Source: Nymphalis io (taxonomy: Eukaryota; Arthropoda; Insecta; Lepidoptera; Nymphalidae). Taken from it: DNA of 64,000 bases. Below the pieces are notes generated by a model, which worked only from the letters and a program-made list of their open reading frames with translations, had not been told where the DNA came from and made no database searches. The DNA is taken from contig NC_065918.1 in assembly GCF_905147045.1 (NCBI RefSeq), positions 9,920,001-9,984,000 on the forward strand. The letters run 5' to 3'. Below are positions 35,801-50,800 of the stretch, in pieces (the stretch's first letter is position 1; the number at the start of each line of letters is the position of its first letter). Position numbers and translations under genes: made by a program.

Positions 35801-38800
35801 GTACTTGATAAATAAGCCGTCAATTAAAAATTGTGAAACTTATTAAACATGTATATTGTCCGACGAATGCGCTAAAAAAAGCTGTTCTAAAAATAATTGA
35901 CTAACACGTAAAATTTGGCAAACAAATTTGATCGTTACCAAGGCGCTTAATTACCTTACAATAGGAACACAGCAATACAAATTATTAATTTTTAGTATTA
36001 GAGCGGGGTACCCGCTTACCAGAATGAGTAGTTGGCATGCATAAAGCTCTAACACCGGTAACAATCTTTCTTCATTATTTTTCTCTTATAACCGTAACAA
36101 CCGACTAATAAATAATTACTAGCAATACTCTCACGTTGATTAAAAATAACCAAATTTTTGTTAATATGTGTGTACGTTATCTTTAACTTAATCATATTGC
36201 GCTATTTTTAATTATATCTTTTTTGAAATGCAATGCCGTAGAGACACACTTGATACTTATTGAAAAGGTTTATTTGACACTGCACGACATGTAGTGCAAT
36301 GCTCTAAATTGCATTTTCGAGTAGCATACATTCACGATGATACACTTTTTGAACTAATTTTCTGTAATTATTCTTGACCCTATTTCATTTTTAAGCTGAC
36401 ATTTCCGACGTTCTTTTTCTATCTTTCTTTTTTTTTAACCCCAAATTATATCGCTTTACCTACAACAAATACTATATTTTGTATCGCATAACTTTAAAAA
36501 TTTACTAGCAACTGTCATTGTCATCAGAAAAGAAAGTGTCACGTAGACTAAATAAGTTCGTTGTGTCCTAAATGGAAAGGAACTGTTGTTTCTAAATAGT
36601 TCTTCCGTTGTCGTAAGTTTCATGTTACCTACTAGACACTCCATATTTTGATTCGGAAAAACTAAAATAATTCCCAACTGATATTGTCAGAAAATAGTCC
36701 CATGTAGAACAAAACAATCCCATAAAGTGGGAGGAAATTGTTTTATACGAAGAAAGTTACCTGCCATATAATTTAATAATATCTTTATATATAATTATTG
36801 TATAAAATTATTATAATTTAATTACTTGAAACAAGAGAAAACATAGTTACTTGTTGCAACTAGCGGCCGAGACACGTCGATCACTAAAACACGCAGCGTT
36901 ATCAGTGAAGAAAATGTTTCCTCTCCGCTTTACTCTTCCCCAGAACGATCAAATACGGTTTACTTTTCGTGTCACGGTATAATCCCACCAATATATTTAC
37001 GTATTTACCCAACTTTTGAACAATGACAAATCTTCGCACCTTATAAACATGCTTACTCTATTGTAGTATATTTGTATAGCATTATATTTAAATATAATAA
37101 CTATATGTCGGAAGACTAAATTGAAATGATTGAATATTATGGATATTATAATGTTATATATTGTAATAACATGCGCAATGGCAAATGCATCCCAAGAATA
37201 GGTGGCATATTGTCGTTATTGATACGCAAGTCTAATTAATAATAACCCTAATAACGGCCAAAGATAATGTTTTCCCAGACATATGAAACTTTTTTACAAA
37301 ATAATGAACTGATCTAAAGGGATAAAACTTCAATTCAGATTATGTATTATTTTTTATTGAAGCCGATATTTGAACTTAGTTTTTAACCGGAAGAAAAATG
37401 AGGAGATTGGTTGTTTTTTTACGTTTGTTACTTCACGACTCGGTCATTTATGAACAGATTTCAAAAATCTTTTTTTTTGTTTGGGAGGGTATACTTCCGT
37501 TTAGTCCCAAATAAGTACCTTAGGGTAAAAGATAGGCGTGATTTTTTATGGGCTCAATTTTTTTTTCAATTCGATTTGTTTTTTAAACAGATAATTAATT
37601 TTGGCCGAATAAAAGAGTCCTATATCAATCACAACCCATAAACTGTTTCTATGCAAAATAACTCTGCTTCATCGATGCCTTAATGAAGGACAGAATCACT
37701 CTTGCATTTATAATGTTAGTATATATACCAATCACGTCACATATATTTAAAAGAATTGTAGTCCTTACGGCGAGCTAGTTGTTCAAATACAAACTATATA
37801 CTACTAGAAACAACAAATAAATAAAAGTAGGTGATTTTTAATTTAATTTTACAAAATATTATTTCAAAAACTGTTATTATCCATAATAATATTAATCGAT
37901 ACTTCGATATACGTATTTTTTTTAAAAACTTGTTATTTTCATATTCGTTTTGTTGTAGTTCAGGTAATTTAAAAAATCAAGTGTAAATGAATGAACGAAT
38001 CATTACATTTTTAACATATATATGGCTGATGATAATACATTAAATGTATTATAGTAATAATCGTTTTCATTCTATTGTTTCAATTAATTTGTTAGATACA
38101 CTAAGGATCCGACCAAACAAACAAAGTACGATTACCTGCTTCAAATTGACTCTTACTTATATAATAATGATACAAAGGAATGTAAAATAATCACTGGTAA
38201 TCGGGTAACCAATAATCTTTCTCTTAACTTTGTTTCATTTAAAACGTATCCACGTACGATATACTCATCAGAATTCACTTACTGATGAATGGACACGGAT
38301 AAGTTGAATTGGTTTGACATCTATGCAACGCCAATGTGGTACTTACAGCATACCACGTGCACGTAACGTATGCGTCCTGCATAAAAAAACGTTGGCATTT
38401 TATGTATCTTTCTCATATCGTACCTACGATAGTGGCTATCAATATGCACGCTTAATAACTTGTCATATCGACCGGTTTTCGATTATGTTGACAATATGAA
38501 TAGATAAATACGGAATGATAACTTTGTAACTATAAAAAATAAGCCAAATTATTTTTTGTAATTAAAAGTAGATTTGGATTGATAAATTCTTCGAAAATGC
38601 AATGCTTTTATAATCCTTAATAGATTTTTGTTAAAGAAATAGGTGATTCTAAAAATTGATAAATGAATATATTTTTTTTGTTAATTGGAAAAATTTCACT
38701 TTTTTTATTCTAAAATGTTATCTTTCTCATATACAAGTACGTAGGCATGAAGGAAAAGGTCTTGGTGAAAACACGTTTTATCTCAGGTGACAATTTGGTC

Positions 38801-41800
38801 GAAAATTCTCGTGGGATTTTGCGGACAATAGCGTTTCACGCAGCCAATACAGCGCTAGATACGCATTTGTTTCTGAAGCGCGAAAAGCATTCGGAGAAAC
38901 TTCTTGCTCTGCTGGCTGACCATTGGCAAGTTAGGGTTAGGTTAGGGTCACAATGGATCGCAGGAACCGTGGAATGTGTTGAAACTTTGGTTAAATGTTC
39001 TACGTAAGCCAGCGACGGTCCTCGCCCAACAAAAAACAAGAATCTTTCTTTTTATGTTTGTCCACCAATATAAACGTTTTATGTAAACCCTTATTCAACC
39101 CGTGGAAAGCTGGAACCGGTAGCTAGTAAGGTACTAACTCCGCTTTCATAGTAGCAATAGATATCATTTTTGCTTGTATCAATCGTTGTTCATATGTCAG
39201 TTTGTATTATTTCTTATTACTGTTTCTATGTATATATAATAAATGATGATATCGACTCTAAACCGTTTCATCCGACGCGTAATTGCAATTATGAACACTT
39301 GATTAATTAAGCCAAACGGCAGCAAATACAGTGTTCTTAACACTGAATCAACACGTATTTGCGCTTGTTATAAATAATAACAATTGCAAATTCGTATTAT
39401 TTATCAGAATGCATTTCAATTGAGGTTCTAAGAGTTCTGTTTTTTTTTTTTAGGAGGATGATGAAAATTTATGTGACAAAAACCAATAGCTTTGTGTTGT
39501 TTTGCTTCCTCAATAATTAATATAAATAAAACCATACTTTGCAACTAATATTATAAATTAAGAATTGATTTTGCTTGTTTCTAACGCATTCAAGCCTTAA
39601 CTGCTCAAGCAATCGTCATTAAATTTTGCATACACGTAGTAAAGAGCTTAGAAATAGACGTAGGGTACCTATGTAAATTATAAGGACATCTAAAAGGTAG
39701 TTCTGTATTTTGGTAATATTCGACGTATTCTGCCTCTGAGAGATGTATAAAGAAAGCAAAGAATTTTAAATAAAAGCACATCAGACCTACTATGAAATAT
39801 AATATGTATAAAAATGAAACGAATATGAACGGAGAGGTGGAGAAATGTGTGGAATAAAGGTGTGCTCTGAGTTTTGTGTTTATCGCTTTAGCCGTGTCAT
39901 TTGATTGACACTGAATTTACTGAATGTTAACGAGCCGTGTCATATACATGTCGAGTCACAAGCCCTGTGTTACCGATTTTATTGTTTATTCATTTTTTCT
40001 TACTGCCCGTCATGACACATTTCGGTCTAGATACTCGATTTTAGCTAGTTTCTATGCGTTAAGTGTGCTATGGGTATCGTTATCGTTAAATATTATTTTC
40101 ATCCAAACGAGTCCAGCTGTTTTTGCGTAATTGAGTAACAAATCTATCGAACCTTAATTTGTTATTCTAAAAGATCTTTTGTCCAGGCTATCTCTTAGTG
40201 AAATTTTATTAACAACTTTTGAATGATTCAGTTATAGGTGATAACAAGAGAATTGCTTTAGCATTTATAATATTTGTCTGATATTTTGTCTAGCTAAAAA
40301 AACTGTATTATTGAAGTACGCAATTTTAGGTTTTGTTTTTATTTCCAGTTTTGTATTAAAACAAGGACCTCTTATAATTTCGTCATATCCGTTTCTTTAC
40401 CCTTATGTCACAACTGTTACTGCCACAGTTGCTAAAAACTGGACATAATAATAATATTTTTGAATTGTTACACGAAAAACTCACGCTAAGAACAAGTTTT
40501 ATAGGAATGTCGATACAAATACACGAAACATATATTATTTTTAATCTGCTTTAATTAGTAATGAATATAGTGATTCAACATTGAGTCGTTGTTTTGCTGG
40601 ACACAATACACGAAACTTCCAAAGAAAATTATAGTACGAAATTGATCTCGAACATTTGAACAGTCAAGTTGTTAATAGTTAATAATTGAATATTATGTAC
40701 ATTGTGTATCCAACAGTCAGAGAAACTCGGCTGTTTTCAAAACTTGTTCTGACAGTTGCTTCAACAACTCACTAGGGAGGGACAAATCTAATTTAAACTT
40801 TCATAGCTCTGTTCAATATGCGCTGCTTTACGCGATTAACAAGCACGTGCGAAATAGTTAACGGACACCATGCTTAACTTAAATGGCAGCTGTTTAACGG
40901 AGAAAGTATCTATTCTTAGTATTTATCGTCGAATAAGTAAATTAATTAATGTTTTAAGGAACCAGGAATTCAAATATTCTTATGTTTTGAGATGATTCAG
41001 TAAACAACGGCTGCTATGGATAAACGTTACCTGCTTCTAAGAATTCTGCTCACGTTTCCGATCAAAATAAAAATGCAACAATAATCACTCAATATCTTTC
41101 ATTTACTCATTGTTTGTATGTTAAATTGAACTCTTTCGTTTCCCTTGTTATATTGTCAATTGGAATTTATTCAGGAAAAATTAAAAAATATTTCTGTGTA
41201 TTTTATTTACTTACATTTCTTTTCTGCTATAGGACTGTTTTTTATTGAATCATTACTATGAATAAATTACTTTTGAATTGAATAAAAAATAACAATAACT
41301 ATCTCAGGGCACACGGACAGGTATTGAATTTCTTAATAAATTGGACTCGAATGGTTTAATTACGCCAATTTGTTTTTAAATATCTATTAATGAAGAAATT
41401 AGTTGAGATCTGCTCGAAGGGATTAAAATATCATCATTTATTACTATTATAAATGTTAAATATGAAGTCAAATTATAACACAATTTTTTTTTATATTATT
41501 GACCACAGTAAGAGCGAATTAGTTCATAATATAATTATGATTTTAATGTTCGATTAAAATATTGATTGCTTTCACTATGTTTGAATTAACTTTGTATTTT
41601 ATAATTATTTTAGCCTTCAACTTATGGTAAAAAAACAAGGCAAGATAATAAAAACAAACGCTTTGCGATAAATAGCTGTTAAACTCCTGATTGAATAAGT
41701 TAAAATGACACATGCAGCTTTGTGTGGGGAACGGAAATGAAAATAGTTGTAAACTTTAGAAAAAGAAGAATCGCTTTTTTATTAAAATACCTGTGTATGT

Positions 41801-44800
41801 ATTCAATCTACCTATGTATGTAAATTAGTACATTTGATGTTCCTTTAAAATTGCGTATTTATTTATTTATTATTGGATAGACAAACAGTTACAAAGTGAA
41901 CATAAAATTATCAAATTAAAAAAAAAAAACACAAACTAATCAAGTCTTTACAAATAAGTAAATCAAAATTCATTACATAGCGGATTGTTGAGACAGTAAC
42001 GACTAAAATAACGGTTTTAATAACAAATAACGATATGGTATGGAATATTTAGACTATTTAGGTACCAATAAGTCAAAAGCAAAGAGGGTGAAAGAGTTTT
42101 TTTGTATAGTATGGCAATATTTAAATAATAATTATTTTAAGTATAAATCTTACTGATTCTAGTCAATTATAGTGTACAATATTAATAATGTTTGCAATAA
42201 AACCTAATACTTCAAAGAATTAATTGGGCTGGAAATATCTATAACCATAAAAATGAAGCCCTCAGTAATATGTAGCGGGTATTCAGAGTTTAAAGATTGT
42301 TATGCACTTTAAACTGGTTAGTTTAATATTAATTTAAATAGATGCAATAGTAGGCATGTATGTTGTATGTTCCTTATTATATCGTCCGATTCAGACCCCT
42401 ACGCTATTACGTCAATGGTTTAATACCCAATTAGGTTTGGCTTCAACGAGCATTTTAACCGTAACATTGCTTGGTGGTATTTTAAATACAAATATTAATG
42501 ACTGTATGTACCGACGAAATTCATCCATATAATATTAAGGAGCAACATGTACAAGAGGTGGCCTAATTGTTAGCAATATCATCATCATTTTCAAGGAAAC
42601 TAAAGGTAGAGGAACAAAAATCATTAGTAAATAGTCATTTGATACACAATGCTTGTACAGATTGAAAGTAAATAATAATAGTTAATTCAAATATCGCTTG
42701 TGATTCAAATTAGTATGGGTACTGTTGGACGTTTCCCATGAAATTATCTTCAATAATTAAACTTAAATAAATATTAATACGATATAACTAAGTACCAAGC
42801 CAATGTAATCAATGAAATTATGGTGTTTTATTGTAAGTATTAATATTTTGTGTCAAATACATTGGACTAAAGCTATCGTGTATTTTCACGATTTATTATT
42901 ATGTAAATATAGTTGCTATTTTTTTTATATAGATGATAAACATACTACAAATGCACACGCAGACTTTTCTGTATCTACAATAATAACAATAATAATATCT
43001 GTTATAGTTATGGGAACCATGTTAGCATGATAAGATTCCTAAATTAGATGTTTCCTTTTGTTCTACCTCGTAGCTGGTCGATAATAAAACAGGGTGGCTG
43101 TTTCGGGACTTCTAACATAGGTTTATGTATACATGGCGTCGTCTGCGTTTGAATAAGCCCACTTGCCTAAAAATGAAATGAAGTACATTTGAGTTACTTG
43201 GATAAACTGAGATTAGCGTAGAATATAAGAAAGAAAATAATTGTTAGCGGAATTAATTAGATAATATTTTTTATTTTTTATTTGAAATTTATGCCAATGA
43301 TGATAACAAGAAATAATTAAAAATTACTAAATTAAAACAAATAAGTATTTGTTGAAGTTTGTGAATGTGCTAAGAGAAGTAATAAGCAACAGATTAAACA
43401 AAAATAAATTTAGATCCAGAATTAGTTATAAATATTTGTGTAGTTCACTTTAATAAAAATAAAAACTATATTAAAAATATCATAATCTCTTTGAAAATTA
43501 CTTATTTATAAATTGAGTGATATGAATTTTGTATAGATAAATTGAAAATTTTATTTTAATGTCTACCATTGTGTTTATATTTAACGCCCAGGAAGTAATA
43601 TAAAGCATTCCCAATACATCGTGCATTGCCCAGTTTTAAAGGCAACTCGTCTGTCTGTCTGCCTTTTTAATATAAACGTTTAAAATAAACTTTATAACTA
43701 ATTAAATTAAAATAAACCAGTTCATCTGAAGAAAATCCTATCATGTTTATCTGTCAGAGAAGCGCCCAAGAAACTTGAACTCTTCATATTTCATGTTCAT
43801 TGTCTATCAACAATTGCAATTTAAGCGTTCATCTTAACAAGCAAATAAAAACGCTATTATATAATGGTTTAATTTTAAGATTTCGTCGGTTCCGTTTTCT
43901 ATGATAATATAATATACTTTAATTTAATATTGAAACATAAATAACTCTCTAATGGAAGTTATTGATTTTATCATACCACACTTTATATTTTGTGGTAACT
44001 GTAATTACATCCGAGCATTAATAGAACACTTTGTCGAGCATTAAGCCCTCGCTGGTTTAATTTTATTTTTTATAATTACGATATCGAATAAATATCGTTT
44101 ACTGTTTCATTGAATAAACAATCACACATAAGAATTTTGAAGTATTTTGTTTTCGTACAATCGCGGAATATTTGTTGAAATCAAATGTACATTTTTTTTT
44201 ACAAAAAATAACCGGCTGATTTTGAATTAATATTATTTAAAAATAACATGAATGTTTAAAATTGTTTTCTATAGTAAAATAAAGGTATTTATAGTAAATA
44301 CTGTACAATTATGTTGCCAAAAAAAAACCGCTCTTAACTACAGAAAAAAATTGTGCAATCAGTATTTCAAAGTGTCAGCTTGTTGGAAGTATATCATTGG
44401 TAACTGCAAATATAAAAGTGTGTCATGCTCTCTTTTATTATTCTGATTTTTGAGTGTTTTCAATAGTTTCTCGTAATGTTTTATTTATATTAAAAAAATA
44501 CCTAAAATAATCTTTCTTATTAAATAGATTACGTGCATTTATTAAAATAAAATTCTTACAAATATCATTTCACTTTTATAATTTTTTAAAAAATTTAAAT
44601 AAACGAGTGTGTTGAAACTTAAAACATTCAGATTAAAAATGTTAGTTTCAAAACCTGAATTGAAAATTGCATGATACAATTTCACTTAAAAATAGCAAAT
44701 ATAAAGAGAGTTAGCTGCTTTCAATCAGTTGTAGAGTACGAGTTTACATTACTAATATTTTACCTGATTCATGTTATTTTCATTAGTAACGCTCTGCTAA

Positions 44801-47800
44801 TAATTGTTCTTGTGTACTTGAAAAATGTATTTCAAGCACGCTTCGGAATAGACACAATTTTTACATTTTTAAGAATTTACCAATAAAACATTTTCAAAAT
44901 TACTAAATATTTATTCTAATGCCCATAGTTTTGTTTTATGAAATTATGTTGAAAAAATATTAAAAATTAATTTACCGGCATGACTCCTAATATTTATCAA
45001 TAGTTAGTTTTTTTCTAAGTAATACCTTATCGTATTTTTTATCGATCGGCTTCGAAGAATCTAAACCCGGCATTATGAATAAAGATAAAAAATTATGCAT
45101 TCGCAAAAATATGTCGCAGCAATCATCATCTAAATGACCTACAAATTTAACAGTATATTGTATGTATATACATAGAGTCTTATCATTTTTTAAAAAATAA
45201 CATCCAGTAAAAATTTACTTACGTATTTAATAATAAAGAAATACAAGTATGTTGTGCCGTCAAAACTTATTTAAACACACATTATTTTTATAATGCGTAA
45301 TTGGTATAAAGCTATTCAGTGATAGCTTACATCGAAAAGCTAAATATATTTATGACTTAACTTGGTGACTGTACATCTTTTGATATTTTATTATGGTTGC
45401 AATACTTTTAAAGCCAATATATTGTTTGGGCTACAAACAACAAATAATCAAATGGAGAGACAAACAGTTGCATATAATGAGGCTATAAAATCGGAAGTCA
45501 CTTTAAAATTCAGGTCAACTACCATGAAAAATACTACAAACAATAGATGTCGCTTATATTCCTCGTAGCGGATAATCGGCTTAAATACTCGGTAATAGAA
45601 AACGATTTCATTTGTAACGAGAGAAAGATATTTTAAAAAATTAATCTAAACGTGATTTCCTTAGCCTACACTTTGTAGGCTAAAGAAAACTCATAACGCA
45701 GCCAGATTATTGCTACATTTATATACATTGTAATTACTATGTACATGTACGTTTTACAGTCACTACCGTCATTGCACAAAACAACAGCAACAGATAACAT
45801 ATTCAATGGACCGGTCGCCTTATAGGGCTGTCTCGATTATTGTAAGTTATCATTTCTACTGATGGAACACAATTGTGACACTATTCGAAGAAATTGGTTC
45901 GATGATTCATTCCGTGGAATCATTTTTGATAATATTCCGTTATTATTTTTTTTTTTCTTGTTACATATTAATATAAACTTATTATTTTTATTTGTGCATT
46001 CTGAAGTTAATATAGCTCGCAAGATAAACATTATTTAATTGTATAAGTCCCTGTCTTTGATTTTAATTTATAAGTACTTTGAAATCTCGAAAGTTGGCAG
46101 TACTGCGGAAACATTCCAATTAATAGAATCTATAATTCTGCTACAGTGACTAATTAACCACAAGCATGGAAGAAGTGTCTCTCTGTACTTATTAAAATCA
46201 TTCTAATACTGTAAATTTATTAAGTGATTCTAATAAAGTTTAAACTTGTATAAACATAAGTAACTTTATTTTCTTGTGTAAACGTCGCGGTGTTGTAATC
46301 TGTAACTTTATACTGTGATGCAAACAGCTTTATGAGGAATACGATTGTAAGTAATATACAAAAGTTATATCCATGTTGTAAGGTACAGGATAGTTAAAGG
46401 AAAAAAATAACAATAATAAATGTCATTTAATATTGTCCGCCGATTTTTATTGAATAGATAGACAAAAGCTAATACATAAACATATAACTTAAACCACCAA
46501 CCATAAAAACATGCGCTGTTAAAAATTATTTAACAATTAAAACACGTCGTATATCACTACTCCACAATTTGCCTTTAAATATTTAATATAATTTAAGGGT
46601 TTTTCATGTCTGTTAAATGTATTGTTTGTACTTCTGTGATTGGATATAAAGTTAGTATTATTTTAAATACCTTATACGATATAAGATAATAACATATAAA
46701 ACCATTGTTATTTATTATTTATTTGTTTTACAGTTTTACAATTAATATTAGAATTAAAATATACAAAATTCAGATTCGTAGTTTGTGTAAAACACTTAAG
46801 CATGTAGTGCATTATTATAAAAATAGTAGGGACAACTTATAAATTTAACTTACATAACCAAAGATAAAATATTACATAAATATAGCCAGAGAGAAATAAA
46901 AAAAATCAAAAACAGGGATAAAAAATATCTTAAATGTTGGACTAGTGGACCTAAGCGAATTTGTTCTTACATAACATTATTATTACTATTACAAAAAATA
47001 AATAGAAACTGATAAATCGGTTAATTAACCTCTAAAATATTGGAGGTTGAATTAGAACGTTAATAACGTAATAAAAATGGGAGCTTGATTGATTGCACGA
47101 CGCGCGTTAATTTTACACAATTTCAAACTTATTTATTCCTTGTTCCCCCATAAAGAATATCCTTAAAATGTTCAATGAAAAATAAGAAAAACGTTCAAAG
47201 GATAACTTATCCCGAAAAACTCTCAAGAAATTGAAGATCTATAATAAAATATTTGGTAATAGCAACAGAAAAAGTTAAAGTCATAGTTTTATAGATTTAA
47301 ATACATAATATAAAATGCAAACATATTGAAAAATACAATAAACTACATAAGTACAAATCAAAACATTGAAGTGGAAAGCATGAGTTGTTTTACATACTTA
47401 AAACATTTATGATAGGTTATTTATTATTATAATTTTAATCAAGAATTCCAGATACTTACGGTAACAATAATAAATGTTTTCCGAAAGAAAAAAAAAGTAT
47501 TGTTATTTTATTTGGACTATAGTAGTCTTATCTTTAGAACTTGTCGAGATAAAACGATTAAAACATTCACTTATATCGAACAAACGAATTTTTTCTTAGA
47601 TTTGACGTGGAAAATGTCATTCCAGTGATTTAAAACGTATATGGAATTTCATTATGATTTTACTATTTATCTAGTTTAAGTATTTATAAGTTTCCTATGC
47701 ATAAGGTTATGTCTTATTTCTTACTACATATTGAATATATAAACATATTAATTATACGCTATAGATTGCTCGAAGTAGCGTCGCGACTAGTCTGAACGAT

Positions 47801-50800
47801 AGTGTTAACCAATAAAATAGTGGCCAAGCTTCATCCAGACGTAGCGAGTTAGCAAAACTTGTGTATACGTGTACCAAAGTAATTGTTTATTTAACATATC
47901 ATCAATAACTAATTCATATATAAATCTTAATTATATTATTTTTCACTGTTATGTTTAGTGGTACAAACATCGATTATATATGGTATCGATAAAATGTCAT
48001 CACTGTGCGGATAAATAAAAATTTAATACAAATAAGTATACTTATTTCATTATTATTATTAATAATTATAATAAATACGGTTTCCATTCGAAGTGACGTT
48101 ATCTTATTCTATTTACAAGATTTGTATTTTCATTTCGGCAGAGTGCAAGAAATGCAAATTGTGTATCAGCTCGATAACTATCGCCAGTAAGGTCACTAAG
48201 TTGATTTGTTACAAACATCTCTGTTCTTGAAAAATGTCCTCACGATGTCACTATCATTTAATTAATATAAACTGAAAATGACGTTAATATACAAATATTC
48301 TTAGCTCTGGTTTTTATAAAATCGAACAATGTATTTGAATATTTAAAATAATAATATTGTGCAGTCTTTATGTGCTATCAACAAAATAAGTCTTGTTTTG
48401 GGATATAAGGACTCTTCTGTATGTTTTCATTAGTCGGTCGACGAGACAAGAAAGTGAGCAATGAAATTGATAGATCAAAGGAAACTCGTGCCAAGCGATT
48501 TCTCGTTACTAGTTTTTTGTTAAGAATAATTTCGTATTTTAAATTCTTTTGCAAGTTTATTGTATCGATAATATAAACTAGAGAGTCAGTAGCTGTAATT
48601 ATATACTTAAAATAAATATCTTTATATATTAATGTGTAAGTTGTTGTCATATAAGCGAAGGAACTGCTGTTTAAATATTTAATCACATATTATGTTATAG
48701 CCAAAAATTTTTTAATAAAAAGTTACCTTGTCTTGAAAATTCTGTGTTGATCATATTTTAAAGAATTCTTTAGAATACTCGCTTCGCTTGATGTTATATA
48801 ATGTTTACAATATTCAATGTCGCCTCAGAGCTGATGCATGGTTGTCTTTCACAGGTGACATCACACAAAAAGGTTATGAAAAGAAGCGTACACGACTTCT
48901 TGCACCGTACGTCGCACAACATCAGCCCCAAGGTAAGGTGATATTGATGTTCAATGATGCAAATAATCGCTTCTAACACTGTTGCCTGAACTAATCGTAA
49001 TAGGTATGTTATTCTTGACCCGCGAGTACTGGTTTTGCTTCTAAATTCTAATTATTTATACTTAATTGATGACGTCACATGATAAACGAAATATCTCCAG
49101 TACTTACGAGTCCAAGGTCGCGACAAAAGCGTTGCCGGGGTCAAGTGTCAATTGGTCGCCGTCGATGAATGCTGGACACTCGCGAAACTATCGGAACCTT
49201 AGCGTCTCAAGTCTTATTTCACCAACGAGGGTCAAACGAAGAGGCCATCTTGAATCTGTTCTCCGATTGTTCAAAATTAGAACACGCGTACATTGAACCA
49301 TCATAAACTATATTTAACATTACATTTTATTATAATATCTTGTCATTTGTCAGAACGGATATTTTAACATCAGTTCTAGTTAAATTAGTCTAAAAACACG
49401 TTTATGTTTTTATAATTTTAATTTGATTGCTAACATTATTGCCATTGTTACATTGACGTTGTAACTTGTAATGCTCCGGTAGTAGAAATCATTTAAATAA
49501 CGAGGTCGACCTTCGCTCTCACGCGGTGTAAAAAAATCTGTCGGTGGAAATCTAAACAATTAATAAACGAGGTCCAGCGTTCGTTGATTACGATAGTATA
49601 TTCATTTTGTACATGTGTACTTTTATTTTTTATTTTATGGTTTAGATAGTTGGTGACCCCACACGCACGACAACCACACTTTATCATCACGGTACTGTAT
49701 CATCGTAATGGCACGTAATGTTACACTAGATACCTGGCACTCATTAATGGTTCAGCTTTGTGCTTGCAGTGCAACTCGCGTATAAATACAAACCATAATT
49801 GTTAAAACCTTGGCCCGAGGTGAAACGTGATGAGGTGCGTATAGAATTATGCCGGCTGTTCATTTATGACTCTATGCGAAATTTTAATATTTTCGCGTTC
49901 ACTTTTCTGATATCGTTCGAATAACAGATACACGTTTTCTTAAAAATGTTTAGTATTTTTGTTTTTAAAAACTACCTATAGACAGAACTGTTCAAATGAA
50001 ACCAATCAAATATTTGATGTATTATTAATATCTTACAATATCAATGTAACTAATGTGAGGAAAATAAAATTAATGTAATATGAAGAAAAACAAAACATAT
50101 GAAAGCCGCGAAGAAGTTATAACAGCTAGATTATAGGCATCGATTAAAATATAGACAAAATATTTTCAAAGTTTTTACCAGATATAAAAAGCTAAATACA
50201 TTCTAAAAACAAAACAAAGTTTATACGTTATAATTGTTTTGATCAAATTAAATACATACATTGAAAAAAAATCTATAGTAAGACGAAAATAGTATAAAAC
50301 TAATTCATTTCTCATTGTTAGCACTTGAGTCACAGCCGTGTCATTGTTTCGAATTGTTACTGCCTATTTAATCAGTGCATTATTGTAGTCGCCATTTTGT
50401 CTGCCATTCGAGACTTGTTATTATAACGAATTATTTAGTACAGAAGTAGCGTTATTAAAAAATAATAGTACTCCTAAATTTACTAGTATATATTTAAAAC
50501 ATATGTTATTAACATTATTTTAATATTGTAATGGCAGTTAGTTTAAATATTAGTCTTATGAGATAAGAGTATGCCATTATGCCATAAGCGTATTGATCGC
50601 TCACCTCTCAAAATGCCAGCCTTTAGGTCGACCATTTTCGGGCCTGCATTGCGCCACCTGATAACGTCCTCACCTCGGCCCTTATCGGACTTTGAGGTCG
50701 ACGAACTTTTATAATAATCTGTTGCGCAACGAAAAACGTCCTAAGTTTTAAATATGTATAATATTAAAATAGAAATAATAGAAGTAAAAGAGTATTTCAA

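Larger units (their letters stand above)
29804..48854. other. DIP2 intron 1 (19 kb)
   Basis: AT-rich intron with scattered repeat fragments at 30757, 32295, 34160 and 35262, a short tandem repeat at 35155 and an unassigned block at 38747-39010. Many short AT-rich open frames are present without coding signatures. No exon of another gene was recognised. Confidence 0.7.

Noticed and set aside
38934..38955. TTAGG-like units resembling the insect telomere repeat
   Set aside because: Only about three imperfect units inside an unrelated block in DIP2 intron 1, far too few for telomeric DNA.
42812..43030. 72-codon plus-strand frame with hydrophobic start and end, like a small secreted or membrane peptide
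   Set aside because: AT-rich DNA readily gives hydrophobic frames. No Kozak support, homologue or exon context.
48378..48686. 102-codon minus-strand open frame just before DIP2 exon 2
   Set aside because: AT-driven Ile/Tyr/Lys-rich sequence with no recognisable family or coding signature.
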